Made by a program: the position numbers and the translations under genes. This document shows, one piece after another, positions 31,479 through 40,928 of a stretch of 64,000 nucleotides of DNA. The notes under the pieces are model-generated. The model was not told the DNA's origin and did not search any database. It saw nothing but the letters and a program-made list of their open reading frames with translations. Positions within the stretch are counted from its first letter, which is position 1; each line of letters starts with the position of its first letter. This DNA is from Actinobaculum sp. 313 (GTDB taxonomy: Bacteria; Actinomycetota; Actinomycetes; Actinomycetales; Actinomycetaceae): NCBI RefSeq assembly GCF_003073475.1, contig NZ_CP029033.1, positions 1,798,001-1,862,000 of the forward strand. Reading direction: 5' to 3'.

Positions 31479-34285
31479 AGGGTGAGGATGTGTTTTCGTT
31501 GCCGCCGGATACGTCCGGGGCGTGTTGTGAGGTGGCAGACCAGTTTGGTGGTGTGGGTGGTCAGGTACAGACCACGCAGGTGGCGATGATGTCGACCACG
31601 GGTGTGCCGGGCTGGTTGGGTGAGTCGGCGACGGCGTATCTGGATCAGGTGTGCCGGTTGAAGGGTATTGCGCAGGATGTCAGTGGCGTGTTGATGGATG
31701 TGGCCGGGCCGATTAAGGAGTATGGGGAGAAGGTTCGGGAGACGAGAGAGTCGGTCAAAGTCCTCTGGCAAGACTATGACGATGCGTATGCCGCCTACGA
31801 GAGGAAGATGCACGACTTGCAGCAGGAGCGGGTTGATTTTGCGCGCACGGGTGTGGGTCCCATGTCGGATTATGAGATCGACCGGGCGGAGCAGTCCTGT
31901 CAGGAGGAGTGGGAGGCGACTCAGGCAGAGTTGCGTCGTGCCCATCAAGGGTATTTGGAGGCGTTGGATGAGCAGGCGCGAGTCATAGCGGTGCAGATCA
32001 CAGCGATTAAGGACCGTCTGTTTGACATGTCGAAACCGCATGGCACGCGGGAGGAGATAGGTGTGAACCTGTTCGGCGATCTCGATCTGATCGCCGTGCA
32101 AAACGAGATGAAACACGCCGCCCAGATCGCACCCGAGATGGCCGCCATCATCACCAACCCCACCCCCTCCCCCGAAGACCTCGAAGAATTCTGGAACCAA
32201 TACGGCAACGAACTCGGCAACCCCTTCGTCACCAACACCCTCCTCACCCACGTATCAGCAGACGACATCCTGAACTTCTCCGTGCGCGTGGATGATGTTC
32301 TTGGTGATGGTGAGTTGCATGACGACATACTTCGCGGAGTCGGCACGACCATCGCTCTTGGTACCGGCGGAATGAACCTCGACGGAGACCACGTCGAGCA
32401 ACAGGCCCTCCTAGAACAATACCGCGACCAGATCAACCTCAAGCCAGGACTGCCACTGACGACCCGAACGAACAGTTTCCTGGAGGAACTGAAAAATGCC
32501 GGTGACCGGGCATTTAGGATTCCGGATACCGCAAAGTCACATTACAACCCCTATATTCATACCTCTGGCGTTCCGGACCGGATCGGAGGTTTCGATCTGA
32601 TCTCCCAACTGCTGGGCGAAGCTGGCCGCGAGAATCCGAATCTCACCCTCGGTTCGGGATTCTTCACCAGTACATCTGGCGAGGGGTTGTCCGTCGCCGA
32701 GAAAATGGTGATGTGGGACGCAGAGAGATTCCCGCATTCAGCTGCCGCAAACTACACGGATACAGACTCCTTGTTCAGCTCGGATGGGACCATGCGTGAT
32801 CCGATGCATGCCATCTATACGCTCATGGACTGCCCCGAAGCCCTGGATCCGCAAATCCTGGACCAACAGGGAACGACGGCGGACCCCGTGTTGGCTGCGG
32901 CGGACCGAGTACGCTTAGATTCCGTGCAGGAGTTCCTGACGAGTACGACGCCAGCAGGTATGGATGTCAATCATGACGGCGTCGTCGATAGCAATGACGA
33001 GGCGATGGATATGACCCGGTACCTCACCGGCGGTCGCGTCTTGGCAGATCACTATTTCGGCTTCCAAGATGGCGGAGAGCAGTTCGGCAAAGTGATTCAG
33101 CAGGCCTCCATGCCCGAACCTGCTCCAGACCGATCACAGGTCAGCACGGCGGAATGGGAGGTATGGGATGCGCGTGATGAAAGGGCCACCCGTATAGCCG
33201 GGAATTTCCTCATCGGCTACCAGGATGGTCTAGACGTTCTCAACTCCACGGATGATATCGATGTTCCGAAGGATGATCTCGACGATAGCTACGTTGTGGA
33301 CGGCGAGGATGTCTTCGGGAACACCAATCCCCATCTGCGCTGGTGGTCGAGCCTGATCCTGACACCCCATGTTGGGAGCCTAACAGACTCTCTACAAGAT
33401 CCGCTGAACCCGAGCTCAGGGGAGGAATTAGTCATCGGTCCGGGCACCGGCGATCACCATACGTTTGCGTTCTCCGGCGACGTGCGAACAAGACTGTTGG
33501 GTCATAACGGTTATTTCGTCGATATCGGGAACGACGCCCTCACGGACGATGCGGGCGACGAAACGGCAAACGGTAACGGGCGCAGGTCGGATCGCGCTCC
33601 GGCCGTTTATATCCTGCTCACGGCCGCACAAGCAGAGTCCATGCGTGATTTGAACGGGTCCTTGAACGGGACGATCAACTCCGATCTGGATCAAGTCATC
33701 GCACGTTGGACCCCATTGGAAGAGGCATTGTTCACCGCGCAGCCCGATGCGGAGGATCGGCAGAGCCAGTTGCTAGATCAAATGAATACCAACGAGAAGG
33801 AATTCCAAGAGAAGATCTTCGACCTACATCCAATCAAGTATTTACTTGACGATCCCGTGTTCGAATGGGCGTATGACGCTGCCGACACTCTCATTGTCGA
33901 GCCGACTCTCGATGCCATCTATCCCACTGATACGGTGGAGTTGGGCAACCAATCGCTAGCGCACGGCGACCTGGAAACGCATCTGCAAGATGCCACCTAC
34001 GAAGCAATTAGCACCCACGGCTCCTTTGAGGACGCGTCCCAGTCGCCGGCCGAGTTCTGCGCAGAAAACGACGCCAAGTACAGTTTTGTTGATGCCGATG
34101 GATCGGTCCTGCCCTATCACGACATGGACGACCATCAGCGGAGCGGATTTAGTGACTATCTGAAGAGCGAGGAAAACACCCTCTATTACTCGGATGCAAT
34201 CAATTCTGCGGGAAGCGCGATTGGTGAGGCCAATCGTGTTCACCACAATGCCTATTCCCAAACAGGCGCAAAACGGGGCAGCTAA
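31475..34285 (+). CDS. Large WXG-like type VII secretion substrate candidate
   Basis: 936 aa from GTG 31475. Residues 1-95 form a WXG100-like hairpin with the turn TTGVPGWLGESATAYLDQV. Residues about 95-185 are a long coiled coil (YDDAYAAYERKMHDLQQERV). The remainder is an acidic domain of unknown function, perhaps of the DUF6571 type seen in Actinomyces (low certainty), with a classic EF-hand/dockerin-like calcium loop MDVNHDGVVDSNDEAMD near residue 495. No catalytic motif of a known toxin. The coding strand is G+T-rich to about 32090, A+C-rich to about 32280, then balanced, suggesting a mosaic. The stop TAA overlaps the lipoprotein ATG (TAATG). Confidence 0.75.
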   Translation: MKGEDVFSLPPDTSGACCEVADQFGGVGGQVQTTQVAMMSTTGVPGWLGESATAYLDQVCRLKGIAQDVSGVLMDVAGPIKEYGEKVRETRESVKVLWQDYDDAYAAYERKMHDLQQERVDFARTGVGPMSDYEIDRAEQSCQEEWEATQAELRRAHQGYLEALDEQARVIAVQITAIKDRLFDMSKPHGTREEIGVNLFGDLDLIAVQNEMKHAAQIAPEMAAIITNPTPSPEDLEEFWNQYGNELGNPFVTNTLLTHVSADDILNFSVRVDDVLGDGELHDDILRGVGTTIALGTGGMNLDGDHVEQQALLEQYRDQINLKPGLPLTTRTNSFLEELKNAGDRAFRIPDTAKSHYNPYIHTSGVPDRIGGFDLISQLLGEAGRENPNLTLGSGFFTSTSGEGLSVAEKMVMWDAERFPHSAAANYTDTDSLFSSDGTMRDPMHAIYTLMDCPEALDPQILDQQGTTADPVLAAADRVRLDSVQEFLTSTTPAGMDVNHDGVVDSNDEAMDMTRYLTGGRVLADHYFGFQDGGEQFGKVIQQASMPEPAPDRSQVSTAEWEVWDARDERATRIAGNFLIGYQDGLDVLNSTDDIDVPKDDLDDSYVVDGEDVFGNTNPHLRWWSSLILTPHVGSLTDSLQDPLNPSSGEELVIGPGTGDHHTFAFSGDVRTRLLGHNGYFVDIGNDALTDDAGDETANGNGRRSDRAPAVYILLTAAQAESMRDLNGSLNGTINSDLDQVIARWTPLEEALFTAQPDAEDRQSQLLDQMNTNEKEFQEKIFDLHPIKYLLDDPVFEWAYDAADTLIVEPTLDAIYPTDTVELGNQSLAHGDLETHLQDATYEAISTHGSFEDASQSPAEFCAENDAKYSFVDADGSVLPYHDMDDHQRSGFSDYLKSEENTLYYSDAINSAGSAIGEANRVHHNAYSQTGAKRGS

Positions 34286-34959
34286 TGACCACTGCTCGCT
34301 TCCTGAACTGTAGGAAAACCCAACGCACTGCTTTCCTGCTCGCCATGCTCCTACTACTCACAACTGGCTGCTCGCCCAAGCAACCGACGTCCAGTACAAC
34401 ATCGCCAACCGTGTCGGCGACTGCGTCGGTACAGTCAACCTTTGTCGCAAAGCAAGACGAAGCAGATCTGATGCGTGCAAAGGCGCCGGAGGGATGGACA
34501 GAACTACCCGTGGATGACACGGCCCCACTGGACTACCTGGCATCCAGGGATGGCACGACAGGATTCTCAACCGCAAGCATCCGCGCCTGGCGTTTTGCAC
34601 CTGAAATCATTGCAAACCGTAGGAATATAACCCTCGACGAGCCAGACAGTTATGATCTTGACCTCTTGATCGGTAACTGGCTCCACGGCATGCTGGCCGA
34701 CAGTCGAGTGAGTTCGTTTTCTCTACTTCCTGCCCGCACCATTGGTGGCGCACCCGCACGAGGCTACACTTACATCCGCGTCTCGGATGGACTGCCAACC
34801 CGATACGAAGCGTGGGAGGTAGGCAGGCGTGATGGCTTGTGGGATATCACGTTGAACTCTGCCCCCGGCGAGACTGAGCTTCCGCCCGAACTCGACGGAA
34901 TCCTAGATACGATCACCTGGACAGACGCCCCCAACACACCGACCACCCCATCCACATAA
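34285..34959 (+). CDS. Lipoprotein paralogue 1 (LpqN/Mog1-like?)
   Basis: 224 aa. Signal peptide TAFLLAMLLLLTTGCSPKQP with the lipid Cys near residue 29. The mature domain has KAPEGWTELPVDDTAPLDYL, TTGFSTASIRAWRFAPEI, GGAPARGYTYIRVSDGLPTR and ends with LDGILDTITWTDAP. The pattern suggests a compact alpha/beta fold like LpqN/Mog1/PsbP proteins (inference). Its ATG overlaps the stop of the 936-aa gene, so it is expressed with the type VII candidates. Bases 34419-34880 are identical to paralogue 3. Confidence 0.78.
   Translation: MTTARFLNCRKTQRTAFLLAMLLLLTTGCSPKQPTSSTTSPTVSATASVQSTFVAKQDEADLMRAKAPEGWTELPVDDTAPLDYLASRDGTTGFSTASIRAWRFAPEIIANRRNITLDEPDSYDLDLLIGNWLHGMLADSRVSSFSLLPARTIGGAPARGYTYIRVSDGLPTRYEAWEVGRRDGLWDITLNSAPGETELPPELDGILDTITWTDAPNTPTTPST
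34419..34880 (+). repeat. 462-bp block identical to 36111-36572
   Basis: Base-by-base reading finds no difference between this segment (paralogue 1) and 36111-36572 (paralogue 3), offset 1692. The flanks diverge at once on both sides, while paralogue 2, lying between them, differs throughout. Confidence 0.9.
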
Positions 34960-35046
34960 GCCCGAGCGGTGCAGCACGCCGTCGCCTCGCGTAGATCGGC
35001 GGCGACCACAAGTTGAAACCGGCCCGACGCCCAGAAAGGAGCAAAC

Positions 35047-35802
35047 ATGGCACACGGCAATAGGCAGGCCAACCACACCATATGGTTACACGCCATACCC
35101 GTCACTGCAGCTAATCGAGTCGCTGTCTCTGGCCGCCTTGCCCCATGCCAAGCTGGGATTTGTCGTTCCCCTGCAGCGCTCCTGCTCCCCATCCTTCTAC
35201 TCCTGGCAGCTGGCTGCTCTCCTGACGCTCCGGCGTCCAATGTAGTTTCGCCAGCCCTGTCGGAAACTGCGTCGGTACAGTCAACATTTGTGGCAACGCA
35301 AGACGAAGCAGATGTGATGCATGCAGAGGTACCGGAGGGATGGACAGAAGTCTCTGTGACGGATACCGCTCCATTAGAATTCCTTGTTTCCGTGGATGGC
35401 ACCACAGGTTTCTCATCTGCAAGCATCCGCGCCACGCGCTACGCACCTCGGACCATTTCAAGGAGTAAGGATATCAGCCTTGATGAGCCGGATACCTACG
35501 ATCTCGACCTCCTGATCGGAACCCATCTCCATGACCTGTTGTCCGATAGCCGAGTCAGTTCGTTCACTCTGCTTCCCGCCCGCACCATCGGTGGCGCCCC
35601 CGCACGCGGTTACGCCTACGTCGAAACAAATGATGGACTGCCAACTCGATGCGTCGAGTGGCGTGTGGGCAGACGCGATGGCCTGTGGAATATCGTGTTG
35701 AACTCTGCCCCCGGAGAAACCGAACTCCCGCCCGAACTCGACGGAATCCTCGATACCATCACCTGGACCGACGCTCCCACCCCAAGCGCACCCTCCACCT
35801 AA
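35047..35802 (+). CDS. Lipoprotein paralogue 2
   Basis: 251 aa; GAAAGGAG precedes ATG 35047. Long N-region, then LLLPILLLLAAGCSPDAPAS with the lipid Cys near residue 57. The mature domain follows its siblings (EVPEGWTEVSVTDTAPLEFL, SSASIRATRYAPRTIS, GGAPARGYAYVETNDGLPTR, LDGILDTITWTDAP) but differs at many positions and has a lone Cys (RCVEWRVGRRDG). No enzyme motif. Probably a surface lipoprotein of the same role as its neighbours. Confidence 0.75.
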   Translation: MAHGNRQANHTIWLHAIPVTAANRVAVSGRLAPCQAGICRSPAALLLPILLLLAAGCSPDAPASNVVSPALSETASVQSTFVATQDEADVMHAEVPEGWTEVSVTDTAPLEFLVSVDGTTGFSSASIRATRYAPRTISRSKDISLDEPDTYDLDLLIGTHLHDLLSDSRVSSFTLLPARTIGGAPARGYAYVETNDGLPTRCVEWRVGRRDGLWNIVLNSAPGETELPPELDGILDTITWTDAPTPSAPST

Positions 35803-35892
35803 ACCTAGGTGCAAGACAAAGACGCCCCATACCCGGATCTACAGAGAACATAGGAAGTAATCGCCCCCGGAGAGGCACGGAAGGAGAACAGC

Positions 35893-36648
35893 ATGGCACA
35901 TAGCAGAAGGCCAGAGCGGAACACTGCACGGTTCCCCACCGCGCGACCTTCTGCGATTCGTCATGACAGTTCTGCTAATCGTCTCGTAGTCCTCCGGTCT
36001 GCGCATCTCACCAGATTTAAGGCCATCCAACTCGCCATCCTTCTACTCCTCGCAGCTGGTTGCACTGCTGACGCTCCGGCCTCCAAGGTAACTTCACCAG
36101 CCCTGTCGGAGACTGCGTCGGTACAGTCAACCTTTGTCGCAAAGCAAGACGAAGCAGATCTGATGCGTGCAAAGGCGCCGGAGGGATGGACAGAACTACC
36201 CGTGGATGACACGGCCCCACTGGACTACCTGGCATCCAGGGATGGCACGACAGGATTCTCAACCGCAAGCATCCGCGCCTGGCGTTTTGCACCTGAAATC
36301 ATTGCAAACCGTAGGAATATAACCCTCGACGAGCCAGACAGTTATGATCTTGACCTCTTGATCGGTAACTGGCTCCACGGCATGCTGGCCGACAGTCGAG
36401 TGAGTTCGTTTTCTCTACTTCCTGCCCGCACCATTGGTGGCGCACCCGCACGAGGCTACACTTACATCCGCGTCTCGGATGGACTGCCAACCCGATACGA
36501 AGCGTGGGAGGTAGGCAGGCGTGATGGCTTGTGGGATATCACGTTGAACTCTGCCCCCGGCGAGACTGAGCTCCCGCCCGAACTCGACGGCATCCTCGAT
36601 ACCATCACCTGGACAGACGCCCCCACCCCAAGCACTCCACCCACATGA
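35893..36648 (+). CDS. Lipoprotein paralogue 3
   Basis: 251 aa; AAGGAG precedes ATG 35893. The N-terminal third resembles paralogue 2 (KAIQLAILLLLAAGCTADAP, lipid Cys near residue 57), while the mature domain is identical to paralogue 1 across the 462-base block. It is thus a recombinant of the two types. The stop overlaps a possible upstream start of paralogue 4 (ATGA at 36645-36648). Confidence 0.78.
   Translation: MAHSRRPERNTARFPTARPSAIRHDSSANRLVVLRSAHLTRFKAIQLAILLLLAAGCTADAPASKVTSPALSETASVQSTFVAKQDEADLMRAKAPEGWTELPVDDTAPLDYLASRDGTTGFSTASIRAWRFAPEIIANRRNITLDEPDSYDLDLLIGNWLHGMLADSRVSSFSLLPARTIGGAPARGYTYIRVSDGLPTRYEAWEVGRRDGLWDITLNSAPGETELPPELDGILDTITWTDAPTPSTPPT
36111..36572 (+). repeat. 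462-bp block identical to 34419-34880
   Basis: Second copy of the identical block; see the first copy. It covers most of the mature domain of paralogue 3. Confidence 0.9.
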
Positions 36649-36761
36649 GGCATACTGGTGGCGGTAACGTACACAGCGTCACTCTGATCCATAGGCATAT
36701 GACGCGAAGCATACCGGCCACCACATCCGCTTATGACCCACCGCAGAAAGGCCACTTGGAC

Positions 36762-37448
36762 ATGAGATCTCAGCCGCACGGCAGAAGCCCGTTTGCCCGC
36801 ACCAGTAAACGGCACCACAGTCACAGGGGCGCCTTCCGAGCGGCCGCCGTCGCAGGCGCACTGTTCATCCTCGCTGGATGTGTCCCCGGCCAACCAACCG
36901 GTGACGGCACCACTCTGCAGACCCCCTCGCCCGAAGAAACAGTGTTTTTCACTGAAACGGAAGTCGCGGACATCATGGACGGCGACGAACCAGCCGGGTG
37001 GACCGAGACCGTTGACGAGTCGAAAACAGGCCTGGAGTACTTGGCTTCCGAAAACGGCGGCGTCGGCTTTGACTCCGCCTCTATCCGAGCCACCCGCATC
37101 GCGCCCAGCGTATTGGACGCAACCGGATACAGGTACGCAGGTCAAGCCGATACATACAGTTTCAACAGAGTCTTCCAAACCTGGTACCGAGAGATGGATC
37201 GTTCCAGCTCGCATCAGGAACTCGAAGAACTCGACTACCGCACCGTCGATGGAAGCCCTGCCCGCGGTTACACCTACGTGGACACAACCGACGAGGCGGC
37301 CCCCACCCGCTATGAGATCTGGCTCGTCGCCCGCCGTGACGGCGTCTGGCGCATCACCATCACCTCCACACCCGGACAACGGGACTTGCCCGAAGGTTTC
37401 ACCGAGTCCTTCCTGGACTCCATCACCTGGACCGCGCCGACGGAATAG
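36762..37448 (+). CDS. Lipoprotein paralogue 4 (divergent)
   Basis: 228 aa from ATG 36762 (AGAAAGG upstream), which gives a normal signal peptide AAAVAGALFILAGCVPGQPT with lipobox LAGC near residue 40. A start at 36645 overlapping the previous stop would put the signal 79 residues in and is less likely. The mature domain keeps the family outline (DEPAGWTETVDESKTGLEYL, FDSASIRATRIAPSVL, GSPARGYTYVDTTDE, FLDSITWTAP) but is clearly diverged. Last gene of the four-lipoprotein array. Confidence 0.75.
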   Translation: MRSQPHGRSPFARTSKRHHSHRGAFRAAAVAGALFILAGCVPGQPTGDGTTLQTPSPEETVFFTETEVADIMDGDEPAGWTETVDESKTGLEYLASENGGVGFDSASIRATRIAPSVLDATGYRYAGQADTYSFNRVFQTWYREMDRSSSHQELEELDYRTVDGSPARGYTYVDTTDEAAPTRYEIWLVARRDGVWRITITSTPGQRDLPEGFTESFLDSITWTAPTE

Positions 37449-37486
37449 CCAGGCGCCTCATCCACCGGTGAGCCTTCTTCGACGGC

Positions 37487-37625
37487 GCCCACGCACCCCG
37501 ATGGGCCGCCTTCAGCGCCGCTTCCTACGCCCACGCACCCCGATGGGCCGCCTTCAGCGCCGCTTCCTACACCCACGCACCCCGATGGGCCTGCACCTGA
37601 TAGGTCCCTTTCAGCGCCGCTTCCT
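37487..37625. repeat. 42-bp tandem repeat at the der 3' end
   Basis: A 42-base unit occurs at 37487-37528 and 37529-37570 (identical), followed by a partial third copy (37571-37590 and, after a 20-base insert, 37611-37625). Read on the minus strand, each unit repeats the last codons and stop of der (AGGAAGCGGCGCTGA), so the 3' end of der has been duplicated into the intergenic space. Confidence 0.85.
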
Positions 37626-39131
37626 CCGTTCGCGCACCCGCACCGAAATCTCGATCGGTGTGCCACTGAACCCGAAAGTCTGCCGCAGGCGGTTCTCGAT
37701 GAAGCGCCGATACCCGGCTTCCAGGAAGCCGGTCGCAAACAGCACGAAGCGTGGCGGCTGCGTAGAGGGCTGCGTCGCGAACAGAATACGTGGCTGTTTG
37801 CCTCCCCGCACCGGATGGGGATGCTCCGCCGCTAACTCCCCCAAGAACGAGTTCAACCGCCCGGTGGGAATCCGCCGGTTCCAAGACTCGAGTGCAGAGT
37901 CCATGGCCCGGGTCAGTCGATTCGTATGCCAACCGGTCGATGCGGAAAGATTCACCCGCTCCGCCCACGGAATCTGCACCAGTTCCCGTTCCAACTCGCG
38001 GTCAAGTTCCTGCCGGCGCTCGTCGGAAACCAGATCCCACTTGTTACACACGATGACGAGAGCCCGCCCGGCGTCGATCACCTGCTGCATGACCCGAATG
38101 TCTTGCTCGGTCAGCGGCTCCGAGGCATCAATGAGCACCAGCCCCAGTTCGGCTTTTTCCAGCGCTGCCTGCGTTCGCAACGAGGCATAGAAGTCCGCTC
38201 CGTGTGTCTGGTGCACCCGGCGGCGAATCCCAGCAGTATCCACGAATGTCCACTGCCGACCATCAAGCATGATGATCTCATCAACCGGGTCACGTGTAGT
38301 ACCTGCTGTGGAATCAACCACCACCCGCTCGGCGCCGGCAAGCTGATTCAACAAGGACGACTTGCCAACGTTCGGTCGACCCACTAGGGCGATACGCCGC
38401 GGACCGCCGCTCACCCGTTCCTGGCCATGCGCGGATTCCTGCGGTAGCACCCGCATCGCCGATTCCAGTAGCTCGCCTATCCCCCGGCCATGCATCGCCG
38501 AAATAGGATGGGGCTCTCCCAATCCCAGACCCCACAGCACCGCGGCGTCCGATTCTAGTAGCGGCGAATCGACCTTGTTTGCCGCCAGCACAATCGGCCG
38601 CTTTGCCCGGCGCAGTAGCCGCACGATCTGCTCGTCCGTATCCGTCATGCCGGTGGTCGCGTCAACCACCAGAATGATTGCGTCCGCGCCTTCGATCGCC
38701 AGCTCCGCCTGCCGAGCAACCGCTGCATCAAGCCCGGCGACGTCGATTTCCCAGCCGCCGGTATCCAGCAGCATGAATTCACGCCCGTTCCATTCCGCTG
38801 GATAGGACACACGGTCGCGTGTCACGCCGGGAGTGTCCTGCACAACGGCCACCCGCCGTCCGACAATTCGATTCACCAGCGTTGACTTGCCGACGTTCGG
38901 TCGCCCGACCACTGCAAGAACCGGCAAACGTTGCGCCTGCTCGGATGAGGCAACGGCTTCTTCACCGGCCAGTACAGCCAGGTCATCGTCGCTGAGCTCA
39001 TATGCCTCCAGACTGGCGCGTAGCACCTCCTCGCGAAGCATATCGTCCGCGAGATCCGTTACATCATCGGCGCCCTCCGGCATTCCACCGTCCCAGGCGT
39101 CGCTGCCATTACCTACGGCGTCGTCGCTCAT
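37611..39131 (-). CDS. der: GTPase Der (EngA)
   Basis: Double-GTPase required for 50S assembly. Two G domains: [18 protein letters not shown] with [12 protein letters not shown] and NKVD; and [18 protein letters not shown] with [13 protein letters not shown] and NKWD. A C-terminal KH-like domain follows ([20 protein letters not shown]). The first 65 residues are an acidic extension common in actinobacteria. ATG 39131 overlaps the upstream fusion gene's stop as ATGA. Confidence 0.97.
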   Translation of the reverse strand: MSDDAVGNGSDAWDGGMPEGADDVTDLADDMLREEVLRASLEAYELSDDDLAVLAGEEAVASSEQAQRLPVLAVVGRPNVGKSTLVNRIVGRRVAVVQDTPGVTRDRVSYPAEWNGREFMLLDTGGWEIDVAGLDAAVARQAELAIEGADAIILVVDATTGMTDTDEQIVRLLRRAKRPIVLAANKVDSPLLESDAAVLWGLGLGEPHPISAMHGRGIGELLESAMRVLPQESAHGQERVSGGPRRIALVGRPNVGKSSLLNQLAGAERVVVDSTAGTTRDPVDEIIMLDGRQWTFVDTAGIRRRVHQTHGADFYASLRTQAALEKAELGLVLIDASEPLTEQDIRVMQQVIDAGRALVIVCNKWDLVSDERRQELDRELERELVQIPWAERVNLSASTGWHTNRLTRAMDSALESWNRRIPTGRLNSFLGELAAEHPHPVRGGKQPRILFATQPSTQPPRFVLFATGFLEAGYRRFIENRLRQTFGFSGTPIEISVRVRERRKRR

Positions 39132-40900
39132 CGTGCCTCCTCCGGAACCAGCGAAATAATGGCCGCCACGACCTCGTCAATCCCCAAGGTTGAAGAATCG
39201 ATCATTGTCACGCCATCCCGCGCGGTCATGAACTCTGAGACGGTGGAATCCTCACTGTCGCGCCGCACCACCTCATCGCGGGTCGCCTCTAGGGCTGCCG
39301 CATCCGCCGAGCCGCGAGTCTCTAAGGCCCGGCGTGCCAGGCGTGCCTCTTCCGAAGCGGTGAGGAGCACTCTTACCTCCGCATCCGGGGCAACCACAGT
39401 AGTGATGTCTCGTCCTTCCGCCACGATGCCATGCCGGGCGCCGACAATCAGCTCGCGTTGGCGCCGCACCAGCTCGGCCCGCACATCCAGATTAGTGGCC
39501 ACTTTCGAAACGATACGGGAAAGTTCCGGAGCACGGATCGCCTCGGTAATATCCTCCCCGGCGCATACGATCCGCTGCGCCATGGGACTCAGCGGCATCT
39601 CCAGAGGCATTCGCCGCGTTGCCTCAACCACAGCCTCGTGATCGTCGAGGTCAATCCCCTCTCGCTCACACCACCAGGTAGCAGCCCGGTACATGGCACC
39701 CGTATCCAGGTAGCTTAATCCCAACTGGCTGGCGACCTGCCGGGAAACTGTTGATTTCCCAGACCCGGACGGCCCGTCCACCGCAATGACAATACGCATC
39801 TTCTGCTCTCCCCCTTCGAGGATGACCTCCCAGCCTCGCTGCTCCAAGCAACGTGCCAGACGTTCCGCTTCGCCCGGAACCACCGCTAGCGAGGCCCGTC
39901 CAACGGGCGCCCCCACCGAATGCTCCAGTTGCAAATCCTCAATGTTGACACCGATTTCGCCGACCTCGGTGAACAGCCGCCCCAGTTCTCCCGGTCGATC
40001 CGGCACGAGCGCAACCACCTCCCGGTAACGCCGCGGTGCACCGCCGTGTTTTCCCGGAATACGCGCAACGCCATCATTGCCGTGCCCTATTACGCGGGAG
40101 ATTCCGGCCAGCACTCCCGGAGCTAGCGGATCATCCACGCCCGGCTCCAAGGCGCGAATCAGCCCTTGCAACTCCCGTTGGATGGATCTCAGCACACCAC
40201 CGACCGCCTGGGCATTGCCGGCAATAATCGTTGCCCACAGACGAGGATCCGATGCGGCTACGCGGGTCACATCCCGCAGCCCCTGCCCGGCCAGCTCTAG
40301 TGCCTCCACCGGCGTGTCACGCAGTGCGCTAGCCACCAGCGACGACATGAGTTGCGGCATATGCGACACCGCGGCCACTGAGCGATCATGCTCCCGTGGC
40401 TCCATTTCCACCGGTAGTGCTCCCGTATCCAGGGCGACCTGCTTGACAAGGGCCAGAGCCTCCACATCGGTGGCCGATGTCGGTGTTAACACCCAAGGCC
40501 GCCCGATGAATAGGTCCGCATCGGCGGCGATCGCGCCCGAACGCTCCTTTCCCGCCATGGGGTGAGAGCCAACGTAACGGGATTCGCCGGGATGACCCGC
40601 AACCTCGGCAACAACGCGCTCCTTCACGGACGACACGTCGGTGATCACCGCCGTCGGAAAGCGATCCAGGGCGGCACGCACCACATCAGCGGCGCTGTCC
40701 GGCGGAGTGGCGACGACGACGAGTAGCGGTTCCGGGGAATCGGCGTCCGCAATCGCACCCGCGCCCAGATCGCGCGCCAGAGCCTGCGCGGCGGGCCAGG
40801 TGTCCTCCAGTTGCACCTCAACACCTAAGCTGCGTAGGCGCAACCCAAGGGAGGCACCGAGCAGCCCGGTACCGATGATTCGAACTGGAGAAGGCGCCAT
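39128..40900 (-). CDS. tyrA-cmk: Prephenate dehydrogenase-cytidylate kinase fusion
   Basis: Residues 1-367 are a prephenate dehydrogenase (tyrosine synthesis): NAD motif [46 protein letters not shown], and a C-terminal ACT domain ([20 protein letters not shown]). Residues 368-590 are a complete cytidylate kinase (CMP to CDP): [50 protein letters not shown]. No stop and no linker separate them. A GGGGGAG site lies eight bases before the cmk ATG at 39799, so cmk may also be made separately. The junction includes a G5 run, so the fusion should be confirmed. Known actinobacterial order places cmk before der. Confidence 0.9.
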   Translation of the reverse strand: MAPSPVRIIGTGLLGASLGLRLRSLGVEVQLEDTWPAAQALARDLGAGAIADADSPEPLLVVVATPPDSAADVVRAALDRFPTAVITDVSSVKERVVAEVAGHPGESRYVGSHPMAGKERSGAIAADADLFIGRPWVLTPTSATDVEALALVKQVALDTGALPVEMEPREHDRSVAAVSHMPQLMSSLVASALRDTPVEALELAGQGLRDVTRVAASDPRLWATIIAGNAQAVGGVLRSIQRELQGLIRALEPGVDDPLAPGVLAGISRVIGHGNDGVARIPGKHGGAPRRYREVVALVPDRPGELGRLFTEVGEIGVNIEDLQLEHSVGAPVGRASLAVVPGEAERLARCLEQRGWEVILEGGEQKMRIVIAVDGPSGSGKSTVSRQVASQLGLSYLDTGAMYRAATWWCEREGIDLDDHEAVVEATRRMPLEMPLSPMAQRIVCAGEDITEAIRAPELSRIVSKVATNLDVRAELVRRQRELIVGARHGIVAEGRDITTVVAPDAEVRVLLTASEEARLARRALETRGSADAAALEATRDEVVRRDSEDSTVSEFMTARDGVTMIDSSTLGIDEVVAAIISLVPEEAR

Positions 40901-40928
40901 CGTTAAATCCCCGCCGCCACGACCATCG

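Noticed and set aside
36793-38190. Long plus-strand frame (465 aa) across lipoprotein 4 and the der 3' end
   Set aside because: Covers a lipoprotein in another frame and der on the other strand; Pro/Arg/Ser-rich shadow translation.
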